64,000 nt of DNA from Actinomadura mexicana (GCF_900188105.1 NZ_FZNP01000010.1:248001-312000), one strand, 5' to 3'. Positions 52,992 to 61,655 are shown, numbered from the stretch's first letter. The notes: generated from the letters alone by a model not told the origin. Program-made: numbers and translations.

Positions 52992-53180
52992 ATGAGCGAG
53001 ACCGACGACCTGGAACAGCCCGCGCCCGACGACGCCAACGAGGCCGACGCGGCCGAGCAGCGGGCCGCCCTCGACGAGGAGGAGCGCGTCGAGGCGGGCC
53101 CCATCCCGGAGGACGCGAACGAGGCCGACGCGGCCGAGCAGCGGCGGGAGGTCCGGCTGGACGAGGACGACTACCGGTGA
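52992..53180 (+). CDS. Small acidic repeat protein
   Basis: 62 residues, about 40 percent Asp/Glu. Contains ANEADAAEQR twice (about residues 15-24 and 43-52), so it looks like two copies of a 28-residue unit. GGAGGA lies upstream of the ATG and it follows the flavoprotein by 19 bp, probably in one transcript. No family recognised; highly charged, likely disordered. Confidence 0.65.
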   Translation: MSETDDLEQPAPDDANEADAAEQRAALDEEERVEAGPIPEDANEADAAEQRREVRLDEDDYR

Positions 53181-53314
53181 GCTGCGTTCCGGTGGTCCGG
53201 ATCGTTGGCGGCGGGCACAGGAAGGAAGGTCGACAGAGAGATCGAACGGGACCGGTTCCGGTTCCGGCGGGAATACACTGACCTGCGCGAAGGAACGACG
53301 GCGGGCGGTGCCCG

Positions 53315-53343
53315 TGACCAACGGAGTTACCCGCGCGTAGGAT
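53315..53343 (+). promoter_or_regulatory. Predicted promoter of the TetR-DUF3107 region
   Basis: -35 TGACCA (53315-53320), 17-base spacer, -10 TAGGAT (53338-53343). Predicted start about 60 bases before the TetR start codon. Confidence 0.5.
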
Positions 53344-53410
53344 GATGAGATTGTTTCCCGGTGACGGACGACCCCCATCCGTCCCCACGATTCGGTGATC
53401 GGAGAGTGTG

Positions 53411-54040
53411 GTGACCGCGACCCCGGACGCCCGCCCCCGTGGCACGAGGCTGCCGCGACTGGCGCGCCGCAAGCAGTTGCTCGGCGCGGCCCAGGAGGTG
53501 TTCGTCGCGCAGGGGTACCACGCTGCGGCGATGGACGAGATCGCCGAGCGCGCGGGCGTCAGCAAGCCCGTGCTCTACCAGCACTTCCCGGGCAAGCTGG
53601 AGCTGTACCTGGCGCTGCTGGACGAGCACGCCGAGGCCCTGGTGAAGATCGTCCGTGAGGCGCTGGAGTCCACCACGGACAACAAGCTGCGCGTGCAGGC
53701 GAGCATGCAGGCCTTCTACGACTTCGTGGCGGGCGACGGCGAGGCCTACCGGCTGGTCTTCGAGTCCGACCTGCGCAACGTCGCGCCCGTCCGGGCCCGC
53801 GTCGACCGCGCCAACCAGCAGTGCGCCGAGATGATCGCGCAGGTGATCGCCGAGGACACCAACGCCCCCGCCGAGGAGGCGCACCTGCTCGGCATGGGCC
53901 TGGTCGGCATGGCCGAGGTCAGCGCCCGCTTCTGGCTCTCCCAGCACCGGGCGATCCCCAAGGACACCGCGGAGAAGATCATCGCCCGGCTGGCCTGGCG
54001 CGGCATCTCCGGCTTCCCCCGCACCACCGACCAGACCTGA
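53411..54040 (+). CDS. TetR/AcrR family transcriptional regulator (Rv3208 type)
   Basis: 209 residues. HTH at about residues 40-60 (MDEIAERAGVSKPVLYQHF) and a TetR C-terminal ligand domain with GEAYRLVFESDLRN. The pairing with DUF3107 and RhlE matches Rv3208-Rv3208A-Rv3211. GTG 53411 is four bases after GGAGAG; GTG 53408 is the alternative. Target unknown; DUF3107 is the nearest candidate. Confidence 0.9.
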   Translation: MTATPDARPRGTRLPRLARRKQLLGAAQEVFVAQGYHAAAMDEIAERAGVSKPVLYQHFPGKLELYLALLDEHAEALVKIVREALESTTDNKLRVQASMQAFYDFVAGDGEAYRLVFESDLRNVAPVRARVDRANQQCAEMIAQVIAEDTNAPAEEAHLLGMGLVGMAEVSARFWLSQHRAIPKDTAEKIIARLAWRGISGFPRTTDQT

Positions 54041-54041
54041 C

Positions 54042-54101
54042 GCCGCAGGCGCCCCCCGACCCCGCAGGCGCTGCCGGATCTCCGCCGCAGGCGCTGCCGG
54101 A
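54042..54101 (+). repeat. Three short direct repeats after tetR
   Basis: Copies of (G/C)CCGCAGGCGC at 54042, 54061 and 54084; the last two extend to CCGCAGGCGCTGCCGGA, 17 identical bases. Period about 20-23 bp in non-coding DNA. Confidence 0.6.
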
Positions 54102-54263
54102 CCGGCTTCGCGGGCGGGAGCGGGCTGCGCCGTCCACCCCGCGGCCGGGGAACGTTCACCCTCGGCACAACCGGGCGGCGGCGCGTCCCGGCGATCTCCG
54201 TGCGACCATCGGAGCGGGCCCGCCGGCGGTCGGCGGGACGCGCCCGACGACGGGAGGCATCGC

Positions 54264-54497
54264 GTGCAGGTTCGCATCGGGGTCCAGAACGTGGCCAAGG
54301 AACTGGTGGTCGACACCGACCAGACGGCCGACGAGGTACAGGACGCGCTCGGGGCGGCGCTCGCCGAGCCGCAGGGCGTGCTGGTGCTGAAGGACCGCCG
54401 CGCCGGCCGGGTCGTCATCCCCGCGCTCCGCGTCGGCTACCTGGAGATCGCCGAGGACGAGCAGCGCAGCGTCGGCTTCGGCACGCAGTACACCTGA
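54264..54497 (+). CDS. DUF3107 domain-containing protein (Rv3208A/TB9.4 type)
   Basis: 77 residues, normal length for DUF3107. Starts MQVRIGVQNVAKELVVDTD and ends with a beta-rich ALRVGYLEIA and RSVGFGT. Function unknown but strongly conserved next to a TetR gene in actinobacteria. GTG start with GGGAGG upstream. Confidence 0.9.
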   Translation: MQVRIGVQNVAKELVVDTDQTADEVQDALGAALAEPQGVLVLKDRRAGRVVIPALRVGYLEIAEDEQRSVGFGTQYT

Positions 54498-54658
54498 GCC
54501 GCGCCTGAGCGGCGCGGTCCACCCACCCCACGCCGTGCACCCGCGGTTTTACCCTCTCCCCGCGTGCCTTGACCAGGTTTTTGTTTCAACCCGGCAGGTG
54601 GGGCATATCGATCACCGACTTCGGGCGAACGGCCCACGGAAAGGAATGGTTGATCGAC

Positions 54659-54940
54659 ATGCTCACCACGATCCTTTGGTTCATCGTCGTCGGTGCCGTC
54701 ATCGGTGCACTCGCGCGGCTGGTCGTGCCGGGCCGCAACCCGATCGGCATCCTGCTCACGGTCCTCGTCGGTATCGCCGGCGCGATCCTCGGCGGCGTCG
54801 TCGCGGACGCCCTCGGGGCGGGGATGCTCGTCGCCTTCGTCTTCGCGGTGGTGATCGCCGCGCTGGGCGTGGCGGCGCTCACCATGATGCACACCCGCGG
54901 CCGCGGCCACGGCTCGCGGACCCGCCGCCGGAGCTTCTGA
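54659..54940 (+). CDS. GlsB/YeaQ/YmgE family stress-response membrane protein
   Basis: 93 residues with three predicted transmembrane helices (about residues 3-21, 29-50 and 54-76) and a basic C-terminal tail. The first helix followed by ARLVVPGRNPIG and a Gly-rich second helix is typical of the transglycosylase-associated protein family. ATG 54659 is used; an in-frame TTG at 54650 is closer to AAAGGA. Followed by a very strong terminator. Confidence 0.85.
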   Translation: MLTTILWFIVVGAVIGALARLVVPGRNPIGILLTVLVGIAGAILGGVVADALGAGMLVAFVFAVVIAALGVAALTMMHTRGRGHGSRTRRRSF

Positions 54941-54955
54941 CCCCCGGCACCACCC

Positions 54956-54995
54956 CGACGCAGGCCCCCGCCTCTCGAGGCGGGGGCCTGCGTCG
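54956..54995. terminator. Very strong hairpin terminator after glsB-like gene
   Basis: 18-base perfect arms CGACGCAGGCCCCCGCCT and AGGCGGGGGCCTGCGTCG with a 4-base loop, 16 bp after the stop codon. Confidence 0.85.
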
Positions 54996-55134
54996 TCGCG
55001 AAGTGTCCGGATGTGGCCGTTCCCGCCCCGCCCCCGGCCGGTCAGGAGGCCCCGCCGCGCCGGGCGCGTAACGCCTGGCGGGCCGGGGACGGAATAGATG
55101 AAACCATGGAAACGTTGGGTCGAGTGACCGGCTA

Positions 55135-55164
55135 TTGGTGTAGGCAATCAACGGTCGGTACACT
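55135..55164 (+). promoter_or_regulatory. Predicted promoter and long leader of rhlE
   Basis: -35 TTGGTG (55135-55140), 18-base spacer, -10 TACACT (55159-55164). If used, the leader to the CTG start at 55372 is about 200 nt. The rest of 54996-55371 shows no convincing ORF or RNA gene; short GC hairpins occur around 55255-55280. Confidence 0.45.
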
Positions 55165-55371
55165 GCGTCGCGGAGTGTGACCGCACGCAGCCACAGTGAG
55201 TGACTGCTCTCAACCCCTGACTGCGGTCGCCGAAAGATTTGAGCAACGGCTGGTCCCTCCCGCGCGAGCGCGCGGCCACAGGAACGGCGGACACGCCGGT
55301 TCGGCGGTGTTCCGCCGGCGAGCCGCGCCGCACCCGGGAGCGGAGACCCCGCATATTGGAGGCTGAAAGCC

Positions 55372-56886
55372 CTGACTACCTTTCGTGAACTCGGGGTCGT
55401 ACCCGAGATAGCAGACGCCCTCGAAGCCGAAGGCATCGTGGAGGCGTTCCCCATCCAAGAGCTCGCCCTGCCGATCGCGCTGGGCGGCCACGACATCATC
55501 GGCCAGGCCCGCACGGGCACCGGCAAGACCCTCGCGTTCGGCGCCGCACTGCTGCAGCGCATCGAGCACGGCGGCCGCGAGCCGCGCGCGCTCGTCGTCG
55601 CGCCGACCCGCGAGCTGGCCCTCCAGGTCACCGACGACCTGCTCGTCGCCGGCGGCAAGCTCGGCAGCCGCGTCCTGTCGGTGTACGGCGGGCGCGCCTA
55701 CGAGCCGCAGATCGAGGCGCTGCGCGAGGGCGTCGACGTCGTCGTCGGCACTCCCGGCCGGCTCCTGGACCTCGTGAAGCAGAAGCACCTCGACCTGTCC
55801 AAGGTCGAGATTCTTGTGCTGGACGAGGCCGACCGCATGCTCGACCTCGGCTTCCTGCCGGACATCGAGCGCATCGTCCAGCGGATCCCGGCGCAGCGGC
55901 AGACGATGATGTTCTCGGCGACCATGCCGGGCGAGATCGTCACCCTGTCCCGCAGGTACCTGACCCGTCCCACCAACGTGCGGGCCGAGTCGCACACGGA
56001 GTCGGACGCGACACCGCAGGTCGTCCAGCACGTCTTCCAGGCCCACCAGATGGACAAGCCGGAGATGATCGCCCGTTTGCTGCAGGCCGAGAGCCGCGGG
56101 CTGACCATGATCTTCTGCCAGACCAAGCGGGCCTGCGACCGGGTGGCCGCCGACCTCGCGCAGCGCGGCTTCGACGCCGCCGCCGTGCACGGCGACCTCG
56201 GGCAGAGCCAGCGCGAGCGGGCGCTGCGGGCGTTCCGCAGCGGCAAGATCGGTGTGCTGGTGGCCACGGACGTGGCGGCTCGCGGCCTCGACGTCGACGA
56301 CGTCACCCACGTCGTGAACTACGAGTGCCCCGACAGCGCCGACACCTACGTGCACCGCATCGGCCGGACGGGCCGCGCGGGCAAGGAGGGCATCGCCGTC
56401 ACGTTCATCGACTGGTCCGACCGCACCCGGTGGAAGCTGATCAACGGCACGCTCGACCTGCCGTTCGCCGATCCGCCGGAGACCTACTCGACGTCCCCGC
56501 ACTTCTTCGAGGCCCTCGGCATCCCCGCGGGCACGAAGGGGACGCTGCCCGCCGACAAGCGGAACGGCCGTGCCGGGCTGGACGCCGAGAAGCTGGAGGA
56601 CATCGGCGAGACGGGCAAGGTCCGCAGCCACGACCGCGGCCGCGACCACGACCGGGAGCAGGAGCGGGAACGTCCCCGGCCGCGCCGCCGCAAGCGCGAC
56701 CGGACCCGCACGCGGGCGGGCCAGCCGGTCGAGGCGACCGCGACGGAGGCCGAGACGGCCGCGGACGACAACGTCGTCGACGCGGTCGCCACCGAGCGCA
56801 AGCGCAGCCGGAACCGCCGCCGCACCCGCGCCGGCAAGCCGGCCGCGACCGGGGGCGGCACCGCGGAGGCGCCGCAGACCGCCTGA
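55372..56886 (+). CDS. rhlE: DEAD-box RNA helicase RhlE, apparent CTG start
   Basis: 504 residues from CTG 55372. Upstream of GTG 55438 the frame encodes TTFRELGVVPEIADALEAEG, which is the conserved N-terminus including the F of the Q motif; FPIQ follows at about residue 25. Helicase motifs: ARTGTGKT, PTRELA, LDEAD, SAT, TKRACDRVA and HRIGRTGRAG. The tail is Arg-rich. No ATG, GTG or TTG precedes the Q motif in frame, while GGAGG (55358-55362) lies 9 bases before the CTG. A start at 55438 would truncate the Q motif. Confidence 0.9.
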   Translation: MTTFRELGVVPEIADALEAEGIVEAFPIQELALPIALGGHDIIGQARTGTGKTLAFGAALLQRIEHGGREPRALVVAPTRELALQVTDDLLVAGGKLGSRVLSVYGGRAYEPQIEALREGVDVVVGTPGRLLDLVKQKHLDLSKVEILVLDEADRMLDLGFLPDIERIVQRIPAQRQTMMFSATMPGEIVTLSRRYLTRPTNVRAESHTESDATPQVVQHVFQAHQMDKPEMIARLLQAESRGLTMIFCQTKRACDRVAADLAQRGFDAAAVHGDLGQSQRERALRAFRSGKIGVLVATDVAARGLDVDDVTHVVNYECPDSADTYVHRIGRTGRAGKEGIAVTFIDWSDRTRWKLINGTLDLPFADPPETYSTSPHFFEALGIPAGTKGTLPADKRNGRAGLDAEKLEDIGETGKVRSHDRGRDHDREQERERPRPRRRKRDRTRTRAGQPVEATATEAETAADDNVVDAVATERKRSRNRRRTRAGKPAATGGGTAEAPQTA

Positions 56887-56902
56887 GCGGCGACGGAGCA
56901 CC

Positions 56903-56934
56903 CGACCGCGAGACTCGTCTCAGTCCCGCGGTCG
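56903..56934. terminator. Bidirectional terminator between rhlE and GDPD genes
   Basis: 13-base arms CGACCGCGAGACT and AGTCCCGCGGTCG (one mismatch) with a 6-base loop; overlaps the last codons of the convergent GDPD gene. Confidence 0.6.
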
Positions 56935-57621
56935 TGTTCCGTCCGGGCCTCCCCCCTCGCGCAGCCTGAGGGCGAGGCCCGGATGGTCGGTGACGAGGAC
57001 GGCGACGCGCGGGTCGCGCAGGAAGCGGCGCATGACGGGCTCGGCGTTGACCGTCCAGATCATGGCGGGGATCCCGGCGCGCCCGCACTGGCGCAGCACG
57101 CCGACGCGGGCGAGCCGGTGGTTGAGGGCGACCATGTCGGCGCCCGCCCGCCGGACCAGCCGCAGCGGCGCGAAGTCGTGCGCGGCGCCCCGCTCCCACA
57201 GGTTGCGGCCGACCGACAGGGCCGTCCGCACCCCCGGGAAGCTCTTCTTGATCTCCGTGAGGGACGTGATCTCGCGGGTCGTCACCACGAAGTTCCCGGT
57301 GCCGAACGCCTCCACCGCCAGCGCCACGGACTCGTGCTCACAGCCGCGCTCCTTGAGGTCCAGATGCCCCTGCGCCCGGCCCGCGATCACCTTCATGGCG
57401 TCGCCGGCCAGCGGGACGGGCCGGACCGCGAGCTCCTGGATCCGCTCGTAGGGGAGCCGGTTCAGCCGGAGCCCGGCGATCTCGGGGTCGTGGTGGACGA
57501 CCAGCCGGCCGTCCCCGGTCCGCCTGATGTCGATCTCCACGTACTCGGCGCCGGACGCGACGGCGTCGCCGAGGCCCGTGAGGCCCGCTTCGTCACGGCG
57601 GTGGGCGGAGATGGCAGGCAT
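56920..57621 (-). CDS. Glycerophosphodiester phosphodiesterase family protein
   Basis: 233 residues of the GDPD TIM-barrel fold. Catalytic and metal residues are visible in SAHRRD, EIDIRRTGDGRLVVHHDP and HLDLKE. Hydrolyses glycerophosphodiesters to glycerol-3-phosphate and an alcohol. No signal peptide, so probably cytoplasmic. ATG 57621 chosen; GTG 57630 is three codons upstream. Divergent from the alpha/beta hydrolase. Confidence 0.9.
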   Translation of the reverse strand: MPAISAHRRDEAGLTGLGDAVASGAEYVEIDIRRTGDGRLVVHHDPEIAGLRLNRLPYERIQELAVRPVPLAGDAMKVIAGRAQGHLDLKERGCEHESVALAVEAFGTGNFVVTTREITSLTEIKKSFPGVRTALSVGRNLWERGAAHDFAPLRLVRRAGADMVALNHRLARVGVLRQCGRAGIPAMIWTVNAEPVMRRFLRDPRVAVLVTDHPGLALRLREGGGPDGTRPRD

Positions 57622-57698
57622 GGCGACCACGGTGGCGACGCTACCACCGAAGATTTCTTACCGAAGCCCGCAGGGCCCCATTGACTAAGGTTTCCACC

Positions 57699-58574
57699 GT
57701 GAGTACGCCCCGGTTCGTGAGTCTGCCCCCCGGTGTTCGCCGGACGACCGTCGAGACCTCCCGCGGCCCGTTCGCCGCGCTGGAGGCCCTCCCGGGATCG
57801 GGCGTGCCCGACCGCCGGCCCGCCCTCCTCGTCCCCGGCCTCACCGGCAGCAAGGAGGACTTCCTCGCCGTCCTGGAGACCCTGGCCGCGTCCGGGCGCC
57901 GCGTCGTCGCGATCGACATGCGCGGGCAGTACGAGTCCCTCGGCCCGGACGACGAGAGCGCCTACACCCGCGCGGCCCTCGGCGCCGACATCGCGGCCCT
58001 CCTGCCGGCACTGGACCCCGGCCCCGTCCACCTGGTCGGCCACTCGTTCGGCGGCCTGGTGTGCCGCGAGGCCGTCCTCGCCGGGGCCCGCCCCGCGTCC
58101 TTCACGTTGATGAGCTCGGGTCCGGGCGCCGTCTCCGGTCCGGCCGCCGCCCGGGCCCGCGCCCTGCGCGACGCCATCCCCGAACTCGGCATGGCGCAGA
58201 TCTGGGAGCTCAGCCTCGAACCGGACTACCTCGGGCGGGGCCTCCAGCGCGAGATCGTCGCCTTCCTCAAGGCCCGCACGCTCGGCAACTCCGAGAAGGG
58301 GCTGGCGTGCATGGCAGACGGGATCCTCACCGCCCCCGACCGCGTCGACGAGCTGGCCAAGCACTGCGCCGACACCGCCCTGCGCGTCCTCGTCATCTAC
58401 GGCGAGGACGACGACGCCTGGGACCCCCGCGCCCAGTCCGCCATGGCCGAACGCCTCAACGCGCCCAAGGTCGTCATCCCCGGCGCCGCCCACTCCCCCG
58501 CGTGGGACGCCCCCGAGACCACCGCCGCCGCCCTCCTCGCCCTCTGGACCGACACCGAGCGCACCCTCAAGTAG
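57699..58574 (+). CDS. Alpha/beta hydrolase (LipV-like)
   Basis: 291 residues. Nucleophile elbow GHSFGG near residue 114, Asp in GEDDDAW and His in GAAHSPAW complete the catalytic triad. Oxyanion region VPGLTGSK. The GTG start is preceded by TAAGGT seven bases earlier, a -10-like spacing suggesting a leaderless mRNA; no Shine-Dalgarno is present. Substrate unknown; M. tuberculosis LipV (Rv3203) occupies the same gene neighbourhood. Confidence 0.88.
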   Translation: MSTPRFVSLPPGVRRTTVETSRGPFAALEALPGSGVPDRRPALLVPGLTGSKEDFLAVLETLAASGRRVVAIDMRGQYESLGPDDESAYTRAALGADIAALLPALDPGPVHLVGHSFGGLVCREAVLAGARPASFTLMSSGPGAVSGPAAARARALRDAIPELGMAQIWELSLEPDYLGRGLQREIVAFLKARTLGNSEKGLACMADGILTAPDRVDELAKHCADTALRVLVIYGEDDDAWDPRAQSAMAERLNAPKVVIPGAAHSPAWDAPETTAAALLALWTDTERTLK

Positions 58575-58746
58575 CAACGGGCCCGGCAGGGCGCTCCGTC
58601 ATCCGAGCTCGGCGGGCGAGGAGCCGCGCCAGGCCACCTGTGGTCCCCGCCTCAGCCGAGATCGCCGTCGAGGGCGCGAAGCCGGTGAGCCAGGCGGCGA
58701 CCCCGCCGGGGAACCGCGTGTGCGGCCGGCGACACGTCGTCCGAGG

Positions 58747-59184
58747 TCAGTCGAGGCAGAACTCGTTGCCTTCGGGGTCGGCCATCAGGATGTGGCCGGC
58801 GCCCAGCGGGGGCGTCGGGTCGTGGCGCCGGAGGCGGGTGGCACCTCGGGAGACGAGGCGCTCGGCCTCGGCCTCCAGGGCCGCCATCCTCGCCTCGCCG
58901 TCGAGGCCGGGGGCGGCCCGCACGTCGAGGTGCACGCGGTTCTTGGCCTGCTTGCCCTCCGGGACGCGCTGGAAGAACAGCCGGGGGCCCGATCCGCCGG
59001 GGTCGACCACCGCCGAGGCGTCGTTGCGTTTCTCCGGCGGGACGCCCATCGCCTCCAGGGCCTCGTCCCACGACGCGAAGCCGCCGGGCGGGTCCTGCAA
59101 CCGGTAGCCGAGGGCCTCACCCCAGAAGGCCGCGAGCGCGGCCGGGTCGGCGCAGTCGAAGGTGATCTGGACGTCGCGGGCCAT
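58747..59184 (-). CDS. VOC family (glyoxalase-like domain) protein
   Basis: 145 residues with two beta-alpha-beta-beta-beta units. Begins ARDVQITFDCADPAALAAFW and ends HILMADPEGNEFCLD, the glyoxalase_6 pattern. Usually metal-binding lyases, isomerases or resistance proteins; substrate unknown. The start lies one base after the stop of the DinB gene, so the two form an operon. Confidence 0.88.
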   Translation of the reverse strand: MARDVQITFDCADPAALAAFWGEALGYRLQDPPGGFASWDEALEAMGVPPEKRNDASAVVDPGGSGPRLFFQRVPEGKQAKNRVHLDVRAAPGLDGEARMAALEAEAERLVSRGATRLRRHDPTPPLGAGHILMADPEGNEFCLD

Positions 59185-59185
59185 G

Positions 59186-59761
59186 TCAGCTCGCCTCCCG
59201 GTGAGTGTGCAGGTAGAGGTCGCGGAGCAGGCACACCTCGGACAGGTGGTGGACCAGCTCCCGGTTGATGTGCAGGACCAGCGCTGCCAGGGGCCGCTCG
59301 GCGTACGGTCCCTCGGCCTCCCCGCAGGGGCGGGCGAGGCCGGCCTCGCCGAGGGATTCGACCCCGGCCAGCCAGGTCGCGTACTCGGCGTCGAGCTGCG
59401 CCAGCGCCTCGTCCGCGGTCGCGGCGTACTCGAACGCCCGATAGTCGGTGGGCGCGCGCCCGAAGTGCGCGGCGCCGCGCACCGCGAGCACGCCGACGAT
59501 CACGTGCGCTAGCCGCCAGGCGATCGTGGTGAACGGGGCCGGGTCGGGCTGCGGCGTCGCGAAGTCGATGGTCATCGCCCCGGAGCCGGCGCGCACGGAC
59601 GCGGGACCGGAACCGGGGCCTCGCGGGCGCACGCTCCAGCAGCCGGGCACCGGCTCCCAGAAGTACTCGTCGTCGGCGAGTCCGCTGATGCGGGGCCGAA
59701 GCTGGTTGTCCCAATGCCAGGCGATCTGTTCCCGGAGCAGTGGGTTCCACGTCTGGGTCAT
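59186..59761 (-). CDS. DinB family protein
   Basis: 191 residues, DinB-type four-helix bundle. Candidate metal ligands are His in RLAHVIVGV and the pair in LVLHINRELVHHLSE. Starts MTQTWNPLLREQIAWHWD. Function unknown, possibly a thiol-dependent transferase. Divergent from a WYL regulator gene (61 bp between starts), which probably controls it and the coupled VOC gene. Confidence 0.85.
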   Translation of the reverse strand: MTQTWNPLLREQIAWHWDNQLRPRISGLADDEYFWEPVPGCWSVRPRGPGSGPASVRAGSGAMTIDFATPQPDPAPFTTIAWRLAHVIVGVLAVRGAAHFGRAPTDYRAFEYAATADEALAQLDAEYATWLAGVESLGEAGLARPCGEAEGPYAERPLAALVLHINRELVHHLSEVCLLRDLYLHTHREAS

Positions 59762-59822
59762 GGCGCCAGTGTCACCGCAATACCGGACAGGTACGTTCCG
59801 CGTTTCGTGGGAAGATGAGCGG

Positions 59823-60776
59823 GTGAGCGTGGAGGCGACGACCGAGCGGGTGCTGCGGGTGCTGGGACTGCTGCAGCGGCGGCCGTCCTGGACCGCCGCC
59901 GACCTCGCCGCCGAACTGGGCGTCACCGACCGCTCGGTGCGGCGCGACGTGGAGCGGCTGCGCGCCCTCGGGTACCCGGTCCACGCGACGGCGGGCGTGG
60001 GCGGCGGCTACCGGCTGGGCGCGGGGACCCGGCTGCCGCCGCTGCTCCTGGACGACGAGGAGGCGATCGCGACGGCGGTCTCCCTGCGGATGGCGTCGGG
60101 CGGGACGGTCGCCGGGGCGGGCGAGGCGGCCCTGCGGGCGCTGGCGAAACTCGACCAGGTGATGCCGCCCCGGCTGCGCGCCGAGGTGCGGGCGGTGCAC
60201 GGCGCCACCGACACCCTCGTCGGCCCGGGCGTCCAGATCGACGCGGAGCTGCTGGTGACGCTCGCGCGGGCCTGCCGCGACGCGGTGCGGGTCCGGTTCC
60301 GCTACCCCGGGCGGGACGGCGGGGAGCGCGAGCGCACGGTCGAGCCGGTGCGGATGGTCGCCACGGGACGCCGCTGGTACCTGATGGCGTGGGACGCCGA
60401 CCGCGACGGCTGGCGCACCTTCCGGCTGGACCGGATGCGCGAGGCGGCGGCGACGACCTGGCGGTTCCGGCCGAGGGAGCATCCGGACCCGGTCGCCTAC
60501 GTGCAGCGGGCCGTGACCGAGGCGCCGTACCGGCATCTCGCGCGGATCAGGGTGCACGCCGGGCCCGACGACGTGCGGGAGCTGGTCCCGCCCCAGGTGG
60601 GACGGGTCGAGGACGACCGCGACGGCTGGTGCGTGCTCGTCGTCGGCGGGGCGGACCTGGACGCGCTCGCCGTGCACGTGGCCCGGCTGGGCTTCGAGGT
60701 GGAGGTGCTGGAGCCCGCCGAGCTGCGGGAGGCCGCCGCCCGGCTCGCCCGCCGCCTGGCGGCGCTGGCCGGCTAG
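59823..60776 (+). CDS. WYL domain transcriptional regulator (HTH_11, YafY-like)
   Basis: 317 residues. N-terminal winged HTH (AADLAAELGVTDRSVRRDV) about residues 22-40, then a WYL domain with RRWYLMAWDADRDGWRTFRLDRM. WYL domains bind nucleotides or ssDNA in some regulators. GTG start with GGGAAG upstream. The divergent DinB-VOC operon is the likely target. Its stop overlaps the convergent Imm21 gene by 4 bp. Confidence 0.9.
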   Translation: MSVEATTERVLRVLGLLQRRPSWTAADLAAELGVTDRSVRRDVERLRALGYPVHATAGVGGGYRLGAGTRLPPLLLDDEEAIATAVSLRMASGGTVAGAGEAALRALAKLDQVMPPRLRAEVRAVHGATDTLVGPGVQIDAELLVTLARACRDAVRVRFRYPGRDGGERERTVEPVRMVATGRRWYLMAWDADRDGWRTFRLDRMREAAATTWRFRPREHPDPVAYVQRAVTEAPYRHLARIRVHAGPDDVRELVPPQVGRVEDDRDGWCVLVVGGADLDALAVHVARLGFEVEVLEPAELREAAARLARRLAALAG

Positions 60777-61267
60777 GACACCGGCTGGAGGTGCACGAGG
60801 ATCATCCAGTTGCGGTCGTCCCGCGTGCAGGCGGCGCGCACGCGGTAGCGGCCCGGGGCCAGGTCGATGTTCAGGTGGTTGCCGGGCTCGGGGGTCGCGC
60901 CGGGCCAGGCGGAGTCGAAGAGGACGACGTCACCGTCCACGTCCCAGTCGAGCTCCTCCTCCCACTCGACGCCGTGGACGGCCTTTCTGGCCGCGTCGAG
61001 GAGTTCGGTCTCGGAGTCGGCCGCCGCCCAGCGCAGGAAGAGGCGCTCGCCCGGAAGGTAGGTCGTCATGGCGGGTTCGTCCCCGAGGACGAGGCCCTGC
61101 CCGCCCCCGATTCCGACCAGACCGACGTAGCCGTCGACCGCGCAGGCGCGCCCGTAGTCGCCCCAGGTCTCCACGGGGCCCTCGTCGTCGGTGACGCCCT
61201 CCCACCGGGCCATCTGCGACGCGGGCGCGGCCAGCAGCGGGCCCCCAGCGGACTCGACCCAGTCCAT
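60773..61267 (-). CDS. Imm21 family immunity protein, no toxin nearby
   Basis: 164 residues. The N-terminal MDWVESAGGPLLAAP and central DYGRACAVDGYVGLVGIGGG with VLGDEPAMTTYLP fit the Imm21 family of polymorphic-toxin immunity proteins. ATG 61267 has GAGAGG 8 bases upstream; GTG 61273 is two codons earlier. No toxin, WXG or polymorphic-toxin gene is within the window, so this is an orphan immunity gene. Confidence 0.75.
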   Translation of the reverse strand: MDWVESAGGPLLAAPASQMARWEGVTDDEGPVETWGDYGRACAVDGYVGLVGIGGGQGLVLGDEPAMTTYLPGERLFLRWAAADSETELLDAARKAVHGVEWEEELDWDVDGDVVLFDSAWPGATPEPGNHLNIDLAPGRYRVRAACTRDDRNWMILVHLQPVS

Positions 61268-61455
61268 CGGCACACCCTCTCCTCGGTGGAGGCGTCACCG
61301 TACAACGCGCCTCGGACACCTTCCCCCTGACATGGGGATATGCGACGATTGAAGTGAACAGTCACGATGTGACGGTGTGGCGGGAAGAAGTGCCGGACGG
61401 GGCGCCGCCGACGATCTCACCTCGCGCGCGGGCGCCGGGCCGGCGAGGGGGAGAC

Positions 61456-61650
61456 ATGCGCAAGGTGGCCGACTGCAGGGACATGCCGAGCGAGTCGAAC
61501 TGCACGCTCACCATCAGCGGCGAGGAGGACGAGGTCGTCCGCGCCGCCGCCGAGCACGCCGCGTCGGTGCACGGGCACGACGACACCTCGGAGCTGCGGC
61601 AGGAGATCCGCACCCACCTCAAGGACGAGCGCGCGACGGTCGGGGGCTGA
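61456..61650 (+). CDS. DUF1059 domain-containing protein
   Basis: 64 residues. MRKVADCRDM at the N-terminus and CTLTISGEEDEVVRAAAEH match DUF1059, a small family of unknown function. GAGGGGGAG lies directly before the ATG. It is 5 bp upstream of the next gene, likely one operon. Confidence 0.8.
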   Translation: MRKVADCRDMPSESNCTLTISGEEDEVVRAAAEHAASVHGHDDTSELRQEIRTHLKDERATVGG

Positions 61651-61655
61651 GCCGC

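Noticed and set aside
54042..54101. CRISPR array
   Set aside because: Only three short, imperfect, closely spaced copies, no uniform spacers and no cas genes.
54996..55371. Possible non-coding RNA gene upstream of rhlE
   Set aside because: Only weak hairpins and a predicted promoter; better explained as the rhlE leader.
60773..61267. Toxin-antitoxin pair with the overlapping WYL gene
   Set aside because: The WYL gene is a regulator convergent to Imm21, and no toxin-like protein is present.
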